Source of the DNA: an uncultured Clostridia bacterium
GTDB taxonomy: Bacteria; Bacillota; Clostridia; Oscillospirales; CAG-272
Assembly (NCBI GenBank): GCA_937892405.1
Contig: CALAFS010000016.1
Coordinates: 1-5,138 of the forward strand
Direction: 5' to 3'
DNA length: 5,138 nt
Every line of letters starts with the position of its first letter. Position 1 is the first letter of the stretch. A program made the translations under genes and the position numbers. Below the pieces are notes generated by a model. That model had not been told where the DNA came from and searched no databases. It worked only from the letters and a program-made list of their open reading frames with translations. Positions 1-4,319 of the stretch are shown one piece after another.

Positions 1-356
1 CTCGCCCCGCGGGGGTTGTAAAAATAATAGGACCGGCGTTTTTTCGAACGGGTGTGGTGCGGGGCAATGGAGTCGATGTTCCCCGCCGTGACAAGGAAAC
101 CGAGGCGGGGTCTGCCGAAACGGGTAAAGTCCTTCGTACTCTTATAATCCGGCTGGGCGAGGATCGCGACGCGAAAGCCCTCCGCCTCCAGAACGCGGCT
201 GATGATCGACACGCCGAAAGAAGGGTGATCGACATATGCGTCTCCCGAAACATAGACAAAGTCCACCTCCGACCACCCGCGCGCCGCGACATCGGCGGCG
301 CTCACCGGCAGAAAGAGAGAGCGGTCGGGGAGGACTCTTTTTTTCTCCGCGCTCAT
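1..356 (-). CDS. ygiQ: YgiQ-family (UPF0313) radical SAM protein, N-terminal part, cut by the window edge
   Basis: The minus strand from the ATG at 356 is open to the window edge, giving 118 codons with no stop. The translation begins MSAEKKRVLPDRSLFLPVSA. It then shows the hallmark N-terminal blocks of the YgiQ/UPF0313 family: FVYVSGDAYVDHPSFG (about residues 33-48), IISRVLEAEGFRVAILAQPD (51-70), and FGRPRLGFLVTAGNIDS (80-96), followed by a basic SKKRR stretch. Full-length family members run to several hundred residues, and the radical SAM cysteine cluster lies further in, so it falls outside this window. The family is predicted to bind a 4Fe-4S cluster and S-adenosylmethionine; I know of no firmly established substrate. 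An AGGAGGT ribosome binding site six bases before the ATG fixes the start. It lies downstream of hisS on the same strand after 140 bp. I see no clear promoter of its own, so read-through from hisS is likely. Family assignment is confident; function is open. Confidence 0.9.
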   Translation of the reverse strand, partial: MSAEKKRVLPDRSLFLPVSAADVAARGWSEVDFVYVSGDAYVDHPSFGVSIISRVLEAEGFRVAILAQPDYKSTKDFTRFGRPRLGFLVTAGNIDSIAPHHTRSKKRRSYYFYNPRGA

Positions 357-362
357 GGCTGT

Positions 363-369
363 ACCTCCT
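363..369 (-). promoter_or_regulatory. Ribosome binding site of ygiQ
   Basis: On the minus strand AGGAGGT sits six bases before the ATG at 356. It is a near-full match to the 16S rRNA tail, and it decides the start codon of a gene whose far end is not in the window. Confidence 0.85.
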
Positions 370-400
370 GTTGTTTTACTGTTTGTTTGCTGTCTGACGG

Positions 401-432
401 AAAGAAAAATGCGCCGGTCGCTTTTTTCGGCG
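401..432 (-). terminator. Weak candidate intrinsic terminator between hisS and ygiQ
   Basis: Read on the minus strand, CGCCG (432-428) can pair with CGGCG (416-412) across an 11-base A-rich loop. CA, five T, C and three T follow (411-401). The position after the hisS stop suits a terminator or attenuator. The stem is only five base pairs and the loop is large, so it would be weak at best. It could let part of the transcription run on into ygiQ. A competing TCGC/GCGA pairing inside the same stretch is also possible. Confidence 0.25.
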
Positions 433-466
433 ATCACGCATTTTTCCGAGGTTCCGTTTTTCTCGG
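412..466 (-). repeat. Pair of look-alike 21-base stem-loops between hisS and ygiQ
   Basis: Two inverted repeats have the same dimensions, each with 5-bp arms and an 11-base loop. They lie at 412-432 (arms CGCCG/CGGCG) and 446-466 (arms CCGAG/CTCGG). On the minus strand the loops read AAAAAAGCGAC and AAAAACGGAAC, identical at 8 of 11 positions. The arms differ while each stays self-complementary. They could be RNA stem-loops in the hisS-ygiQ transcript, or chance in a short AT-rich gap. The 413-432 element doubles as the weak terminator candidate. Confidence 0.4.
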
Positions 467-496
467 TTTCACCGGAAAAATACGGAAAGAGTATCG

Positions 497-1741
497 TTAA
501 TGGAAATCAAAGTTGTCAATATCGACCTCCGTCTGCGTGCCGTCCGCCATGTTGCGGAGGTTCGCGCGTCCGGAGTCGATCTCGCTGTCGCCGAGAATCA
601 GGGTGTAGGCAGCATGGATCTTATCGGCGTATTTCATCTGTGATTTCAGGCTTCTGCCGACGAGATCGCACTCGGCATATACGCCCGAGCGGCGGAGTCT
701 CTCGGTGATCGCGGCGGCGCGTGTCATCGCACGCGCACCGAGCGCGGCGATATAGACCTTCGGCGCCGGGGCGGGAAGATCGGCAAGTCCCTTCTCCTTC
801 ATCGCCAATATCACGCGGGTCAGTCCCATGCCGAAGCCGATACCGGAGAGGTCGGGACCGCCGAGCGAGGCGACAAGTCCGTCATAGCGTCCGCCGCCGC
901 AGACGGTCGACTGCGCGCCGATCCCCTCGGCGATGAACTCAAAGACGGTGTTGGTATAATAGTCAAGTCCGCGGACGATGGAGGGATCGACGGTATATTC
1001 GATCCCCATCGCGTCAAGACAGGATTTTAATCCTTCAAACTTTTCGCGGCACTCGTCGCACAGATGGTCGATCGTGCGGGGAGCGCACGCGGCGACGGCG
1101 TGGCAGGCGGGATTCTTGCAATCGAGAAGGCGGAGCGGGTTCTTCACGAGGCGCTCGCGGCAGGTGTCGCAAAGCTCCGACTCATGCGCGGTAAAGTGCT
1201 TTACCAGTGCGGCACGGTAGTCGGGGCGGCATCTCTTACAGCCGATCGAGTTGAGGTGCAGTCTGACATCGGACAGTCCGAGGCGGCGAAGAACCGAGGC
1301 GGCAAGGGAGATTGCCGTCGCGTCGGCGGCGGGGCTCTCCGCGCCAAACATCTCGGTACCGAACTGGAAGAATTCACGGCTGCGTCCCGCCTGCGGTTTT
1401 TCGTGACGGAAGCAGGAAATAATATAATAGTATTTCAGAGGCATGGGATCGGAACACTTGCCGTCCTCGATCAGGGCGCGCACGACCGACGCCGTCCCTT
1501 CGGGGCGCAGGGAAATCGAGCGGTTCTCGTCTCTGTCGTTGAAGGTGTACATCTCCTTCTGTACCACATCGGTCGTATCGCCGACGCTGCGGACGAAGAG
1601 CTCGGTATTCTCGAACATCGGCGTGCGGATCTCTCCGTAGCCGTATGCCTCCGCCTCTTCTCTCATGATCCCTTCAATATGGCGGAAGAGGAGCGTATCC
1701 TCGGGAAAGAGATCCATCGTACCTTTGATTTTGCGTATCAT
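497..1741 (-). CDS. hisS: Histidyl-tRNA synthetase
   Basis: This 414-residue class II aminoacyl-tRNA synthetase joins histidine to tRNA-His in the cytoplasm, using ATP. The length is normal for bacterial HisRS (about 420). The core runs from about residue 1 to 320. Motif 1 lies around GYGEIRTPMFENTELF (34-49), and an SLRPEGTASVVRA block follows (77-89). Motif 2 is FRHEKPQAGRSREFFQ (111-126). The histidine-specific signature RGLDYYTNTVFEF is at 257-269, and motif 3 GIGFGMGLTRV at 300-310. The C-terminal anticodon-binding domain covers about 327-410. Between motif 2 and the histidine signature, an insertion holds several cysteines (CKRC, CDTC, LLDCKNPAC, CDEC), as is common in Gram-positive HisRS. 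The ATG lies two bases after the mrnC stop, with an AAGGAAG ribosome binding site inside the end of mrnC, so the pair should be co-transcribed and probably translationally coupled. No T-box leader is seen. Confidence 0.98.
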   Translation of the reverse strand: MIRKIKGTMDLFPEDTLLFRHIEGIMREEAEAYGYGEIRTPMFENTELFVRSVGDTTDVVQKEMYTFNDRDENRSISLRPEGTASVVRALIEDGKCSDPMPLKYYYIISCFRHEKPQAGRSREFFQFGTEMFGAESPAADATAISLAASVLRRLGLSDVRLHLNSIGCKRCRPDYRAALVKHFTAHESELCDTCRERLVKNPLRLLDCKNPACHAVAACAPRTIDHLCDECREKFEGLKSCLDAMGIEYTVDPSIVRGLDYYTNTVFEFIAEGIGAQSTVCGGGRYDGLVASLGGPDLSGIGFGMGLTRVILAMKEKGLADLPAPAPKVYIAALGARAMTRAAAITERLRRSGVYAECDLVGRSLKSQMKYADKIHAAYTLILGDSEIDSGRANLRNMADGTQTEVDIDNFDFH

Positions 1742-1743
1742 TG

Positions 1744-2157
1744 TCAGTCTTCCTTTTCTTTGTTTTCGGGCGGGATTTCCGTCTCCGCGGCTTTCAGAAG
1801 TTCTTCGATACGGGCATTGTCCCCGATCCAGAAGAGCATGCCGAGCACTGCCTCAAATCCCGTGGCAAGGCGATAGTCCGACGCGCTCGCGTGCTTCGGT
1901 CGACGGAGCTTCGTCGAATTCGACGCGCGGCGGAAGACATCGTGCTCGTCCTCCGTGAGGTGAGGCTCCATGCGGCGCATGAGCGTCGCCTGTGCCTCGG
2001 CTGTCACATAGCCGAGCGCCGCCTCGTTCAGTGCCCCGGACTTCTCGCACCCCTCCGAAATCAGGCGCCGCCTGACATAAAGAGAATAGACCGCGTCGCC
2101 GAGGTAGGCGAGCGCGAGGGGGGCGGGCAGAGAGGCGCCCGTGATTTTCTCGTGCAT
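1744..2157 (-). CDS. mrnC: Mini-RNase III
   Basis: This 137-residue protein is a stand-alone RNase III catalytic domain without the double-stranded RNA-binding domain. In Bacillus subtilis, Mini-III matures 23S rRNA by cleaving the precursor's terminal stem, acting as a dimer in the cytoplasm. The signature LALAYLGDAVYSLYVRRRL (14-32) carries the expected catalytic aspartate (D21). ALGYVTAEAQA (47-57) and LTEDEHDVFRRASNS (67-81) follow, then RPKHASASDYRLATGFEAVLG (85-105) with the second acidic residue, E102. I chose the ATG at 2157 because AAAGGAG lies four bases upstream. The open frame extends back to an ATG at 2244, but that lies on the promoter -35 box, and the predicted transcript starts near 2209. 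An ATG at 2199 would have a leader of about ten bases and no binding site. It is the first gene of the mrnC-hisS unit, whereas in B. subtilis mrnC lies next to cysS. Confidence 0.93.
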   Translation of the reverse strand: MHEKITGASLPAPLALAYLGDAVYSLYVRRRLISEGCEKSGALNEAALGYVTAEAQATLMRRMEPHLTEDEHDVFRRASNSTKLRRPKHASASDYRLATGFEAVLGMLFWIGDNARIEELLKAAETEIPPENKEKED

Positions 2158-2199
2158 GGGGCTCCTTTCCGCGGTCTTTGTTTTTCCGGTTTGCCGCAT

Positions 2200-2215
2200 G
2201 TTGTCAATTGATAAC
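2200..2215. promoter_or_regulatory. Near-palindrome over the predicted mrnC-hisS transcription start (candidate operator)
   Basis: The plus strand reads GTTGTCAATTGATAAC. It equals its own reverse complement at 14 of 16 positions, centred on CAATTG. It begins directly after the -10 box of the leftward promoter and covers the predicted start near 2209, a position where a bound repressor would block initiation. Because one arm lies upstream of the start site, it would act as DNA rather than as an RNA hairpin. No regulator can be named, and the short AT-rich palindrome could be chance. Confidence 0.35.
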
Positions 2216-2244
2216 AGTATAGCACATTTTCCCCGTAAAATCAA
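2216..2244 (-). promoter_or_regulatory. Sigma-A-type promoter of mrnC-hisS
   Basis: On the minus strand TTGATT (2244-2239) and TATACT (2221-2216) are separated by 17 bases. TGC immediately before the -10 gives an extended -10 element. Transcription should begin near 2209, leaving a leader of about 52 bases before the mrnC ATG. That leader is too short for a T-box, which some Bacillota use to control hisS. Confidence 0.8.
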
Positions 2245-2273
2245 GGCTTTTCCCTCTCTCTTTTTGTCTTCGC

Positions 2274-2324
2274 GAAAATATTTTTCAAAAAGGCTTGAAA
2301 TCTTTTCCTTTCTTATGCTATAAT
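2274..2324 (+). promoter_or_regulatory. Sigma-A-type promoter of the yggS-sepF-ylmG-lspA operon, with UP-like A/T tract
   Basis: TTGAAA (2295-2300) and a perfect TATAAT (2319-2324) are separated by 18 bases, with TGC before the -10 as an extended -10 element. Just upstream, 2274-2290 is a run of A and T tracts (GAAAATATTTTTC then AAAA), placed where an UP element would contact the RNA polymerase alpha subunit. Transcription should start near 2331. The -35 boxes of this promoter and of the leftward promoter are about 50 bp apart, back to back. Confidence 0.82.
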
Positions 2325-2341
2325 AGGCTATACCACATGAT

Positions 2342-2363
2342 GAGGGCCTGTCCCTCTGTGAGG
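2342..2363 (+). promoter_or_regulatory. Leader hairpins next to the yggS ribosome binding site
   Basis: GAGGG (2342-2346) can pair with CCCTC (2352-2356) over a five-base loop. The same CCTC (2353-2356) can instead pair with GAGG (2360-2363), which is the core of the yggS ribosome binding site, over a three-base loop. The two pairings exclude each other, so one form would expose the binding site and the other would mask it. The stems are short, and no ligand or protein is suggested by the sequence. Confidence 0.3.
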
Positions 2364-2367
2364 AATT

Positions 2368-3063
2368 ATGGAACCCTACGCATATCTATCCGAAAATCTC
2401 GCCGCGGTGAAGGACACCATCGCGCGCCACAGCGGCGGACGCCGGGATCCGGTCACGCTCGTCGCCGTCACGAAGAGTGCCTCGGACGAAGAGCTTCTCG
2501 CTCTCGCCGCCCTCGGCGTTCACGACATGGCAGAGAACCGCCCGCAGGAGGTGCTCCGCAGAAAGCGGCTTCTCGACGATGCGGGCTATGCCGTGCGCAT
2601 GCACGAGATCGGGCACTTACAGACCAACAAGGTGAAGAGTATTCTGCCCGTGACCGCGATGATTCACTCCCTCTCTTCCCTCCCCCTCGCCGAGGAGATC
2701 GAGCGGCGCGCCGCCGCCCTCGGGATCGCGATGCCGGTGCTGGTGGAGATCAACAGCGCGAAGGAAGAGAACAAAAGCGGGATTTACCCCGAGGACGCCC
2801 TGCGCTTTTACGATGCGGTACGCGGCTTTTCTCACCTGAAAATGTGCGGCATCATGACGATGGGTCCCGTCACCGAGGATCCCGAGGCGATCCGCCCCTA
2901 TTTCCGTTTGACCAAAAAAATATTTGATACCATCGGTGAACAGTACGGCTACGAGACCGACTCCCCCGTTCTCTCCATGGGAATGAGCGACAGCTACGGC
3001 GTCGCGGTGGAAGAAGGTTCGACGCTTGTGCGCGTCGGGCGCCGGCTGTTCGTCCATGCTTAA
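2368..3063 (+). CDS. yggS: YggS/YlmE-family pyridoxal phosphate homeostasis protein (PLPBP)
   Basis: This 231-residue protein has the length and fold signature of the alanine-racemase-like TIM barrel family that binds PLP without known enzyme activity and buffers cellular vitamin B6. LVAVTKSAS (31-39) contains the lysine expected to form the Schiff base with PLP (K36). HEIGHLQTNKVKS (79-91) is the conserved IGHLQ-NK block. VEINSAKEENKSGI (126-139) matches the family's KSG motif. LSMGMSDSYGVAVEEGSTLV (202-221) followed by RVGRRLF is the phosphate-binding C-terminal signature. The usual GEN-Q block reads MAENRPQEV (54-62), with Ala in place of Gly. The start is the ATG at 2368; its GAGGA binding site is only about four bases away. 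It is the first gene of the rightward operon. In Bacillus the same gene, ylmE, also stands before sepF, and why PLP homeostasis sits with division genes is unexplained. Confidence 0.95.
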   Translation: MEPYAYLSENLAAVKDTIARHSGGRRDPVTLVAVTKSASDEELLALAALGVHDMAENRPQEVLRRKRLLDDAGYAVRMHEIGHLQTNKVKSILPVTAMIHSLSSLPLAEEIERRAAALGIAMPVLVEINSAKEENKSGIYPEDALRFYDAVRGFSHLKMCGIMTMGPVTEDPEAIRPYFRLTKKIFDTIGEQYGYETDSPVLSMGMSDSYGVAVEEGSTLVRVGRRLFVHA

Positions 3064-3076
3064 GGAGGAAAACAAA

Positions 3077-3478
3077 ATGTTTGAAAAATGGGCTGACAAA
3101 CTCAAAGAAAAAGCAAAGCAGACCGAGGAGATCTCCTTCAGACCCTACGACACAACCACGGAACCCGTGAGAGAAGAAGTCCCCGCACCGATGCCCGAGC
3201 CGGCACCGGTCGCCTCCTCGATCAAGACGGGAACCGAAAACAACATCGAGCTGAAAGTCGTCCGTCCGGATTCCTTCGCCGATGTCAGCACGATCGCGGA
3301 CTATCTGCTCGCCGGCTGCACCGTCGTTTTGAACCTCGAGGCACTCGACCGCGCGTCGGTGATCCGTATGCTCGATTTCCTGAACGGTGTCACCTACTCC
3401 ACCGACGGTGAGATCAAGCAGGTCGCACAGACGACCTATATCGTCACCCCCCGCGATGTCGATGTCAGCGAAAAATAA
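3077..3478 (+). CDS. sepF: Cell division protein SepF
   Basis: SepF bundles FtsZ filaments at the septum and ties them to the membrane. This copy has 133 residues, slightly short for the family (often about 150). The N-terminal stretch MFEKWADKLKEKAKQ can form an amphipathic helix with F2, W5, A6, L9 and A13 on one face, the usual membrane anchor. Next comes an acidic, proline-rich linker (about 18-50). The SepF core domain runs from about 57 to 127, with LKVVRPDSFADVSTIADYL (59-77), VVLNLEALDR (83-92), and LDFLNGVTYSTDGEIKQV (99-116), ending in TTYIVTP. The glycine in FLNG corresponds to the conserved dimer-interface glycine. The start is the ATG at 3077, chosen over an in-frame ATG at 3026 inside yggS because AAGGAGG (3062-3068) stands eight bases upstream. 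That site overlaps the yggS stop codon, which implies coupled translation. Confidence 0.95.
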   Translation: MFEKWADKLKEKAKQTEEISFRPYDTTTEPVREEVPAPMPEPAPVASSIKTGTENNIELKVVRPDSFADVSTIADYLLAGCTVVLNLEALDRASVIRMLDFLNGVTYSTDGEIKQVAQTTYIVTPRDVDVSEK

Positions 3479-3500
3479 TCTCTGCGTTCTCCGAAACGGA

Positions 3501-3514
3501 AAGGAGCCGAATTG
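3501..3514 (+). promoter_or_regulatory. Ribosome binding site and TTG start of ylmG
   Basis: AAGGAG (3501-3506) is followed after five bases by TTG at 3512. The next in-frame ATG codons fall inside the first membrane segment, so TTG is the only start that keeps the protein whole. This non-ATG start may lower ylmG output relative to its neighbours. Confidence 0.75.
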
Positions 3515-3784
3515 GTAATCCTCGATATTTTTGCGCGGACGATCAACCTGCTTCTGTCCGCGGTCTCCTTTGCCATGCTGCTTCGCATGCTGCTGTCCTT
3601 TTTCATGATGGAAGAAGACAGCCGCCTTCTGAATTTTCTCACGATAATCACCGAGCCGTTCATTACCCCCGTGCGGGCGATCCTTGTGCGGTTCAATATC
3701 GGGCAGGACTCCCCGATCGACTGGTCGTTCAGTCTTACTTATCTTCTGATCGCGATCGCGCAGATGTTTTTACCTACGCTCTGA
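3512..3784 (+). CDS. ylmG: YggT/YlmG-family small membrane protein
   Basis: This 90-residue protein has two hydrophobic segments, at about residues 3-32 and 70-89. Between them is the family signature RMLLSFF (25-31), an acidic MEEDSRLLNFLT turn, and ITEPFITPVRAIL (46-58). That layout is typical of the single-repeat YggT/YlmG family. Bacterial relatives sit next to sepF, and plant and cyanobacterial members affect nucleoid or plastid division. The molecular role remains uncertain, though osmotic-stress and division links have been reported for the family. It starts with TTG behind a good binding site, 33 bases after the sepF stop. In Bacillus, ylmH and divIVA follow this gene; here lspA follows directly after 37 bases. 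Confidence 0.9.
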   Translation: MVILDIFARTINLLLSAVSFAMLLRMLLSFFMMEEDSRLLNFLTIITEPFITPVRAILVRFNIGQDSPIDWSFSLTYLLIAIAQMFLPTL

Positions 3785-3821
3785 CACTGCCTCACGATCC
3801 TTTTGAAAGCGGGGTGTTCCC

Positions 3822-4319
3822 ATGATTAAAAAACTGCCGCGGAGCAGATATTTTCTGATGATCGGCATCATTCTCGGCGGGATCCTTCTCGACCAGCTGA
3901 CGAAGTTCCTTGCCGTGCGTTACCTTGCGCCGGTGGACACCGTCCCCCTGTGGGAAAATGTCCTGCACCTCACCTATGTCGAGAACACGGGTGCCGCCTT
4001 CGGCATGATGAAGGACGCGAGATGGGTCTTCCTTCTCCTCTCCTCCGTCGCCATCGTCGGCATTGCCGTCTATCTCTTCTTCGGTTATGCGCGGGGCGTG
4101 CTCGCGACCGTGGCGTTCTCCATGATCGTCTCGGGAGGTATCGGCAACATGATCGACCGCATCGCGCTCGGGTATGTCGTCGACTTCATCGACTTCCGTC
4201 TGATCCATTTCGCCGTGTTCAACGGGGCGGACTCTTTTGTCTGTGTGGGAGCGGGACTGCTTGTCCTCTCTCTGATTCTTGATATTCTCCACGAAAAAAA
4301 GGAAAAGAAAGACACATGA
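3822..4319 (+). CDS. lspA: Lipoprotein signal peptidase (signal peptidase II)
   Basis: This 165-residue aspartyl protease of the cytoplasmic membrane removes signal peptides from prolipoproteins after the lipobox cysteine has been diacylglyceryl-modified. Four membrane helices are visible at about 11-30, 67-86, 92-110 and 138-157. The conserved blocks are LLDQLTK (22-28), ENTGAAFG (54-61), GGIGNMIDRIALGYVVDFIDF (105-125) and FAVFNGADSF (130-139). By alignment with the Pseudomonas enzyme the catalytic aspartates should be D121 (VVDF) and D137 (NGAD), with N109, R113 and N134 also conserved. The C-terminus is short and lysine-rich. A modest GGGGTG binding site lies five bases before the ATG. 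Its stop codon overlaps the start of the pseudouridine synthase gene, a pairing also found in Bacillus. Confidence 0.97.
   Translation: MIKKLPRSRYFLMIGIILGGILLDQLTKFLAVRYLAPVDTVPLWENVLHLTYVENTGAAFGMMKDARWVFLLLSSVAIVGIAVYLFFGYARGVLATVAFSMIVSGGIGNMIDRIALGYVVDFIDFRLIHFAVFNGADSFVCVGAGLLVLSLILDILHEKKEKKDT

Noticed and set aside
357..496. Separate promoter for ygiQ in the gap after hisS.
   Set aside because: TTGATT occurs on the minus strand near the hisS end, but no -10 box lies at a proper distance and nothing else resembles a sigma-A promoter.
1064..1876. Plus-strand open frame of 270 codons opposite hisS and mrnC.
   Set aside because: It is a shadow of hisS, whose motifs are complete on the other strand. 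Its composition is unlike a real protein and no start signal precedes it.
2158..2209. T-box or other riboswitch in front of mrnC-hisS.
   Set aside because: The leader is about 52 bases, with no specifier stem, no T-box core and no terminator/antiterminator pair.
2158..2244. Longer mrnC starting at the ATG at 2244 or 2199.
   Set aside because: The first lies on the promoter -35 box and would not be transcribed. The second would have a leader of about ten bases and no ribosome binding site. The ATG at 2157 has AAAGGAG and gives the normal family length.
3026..3076. Longer sepF starting inside yggS at 3026.
   Set aside because: The added residues match nothing in the SepF family, while AAGGAGG stands at the right distance before the ATG at 3077.
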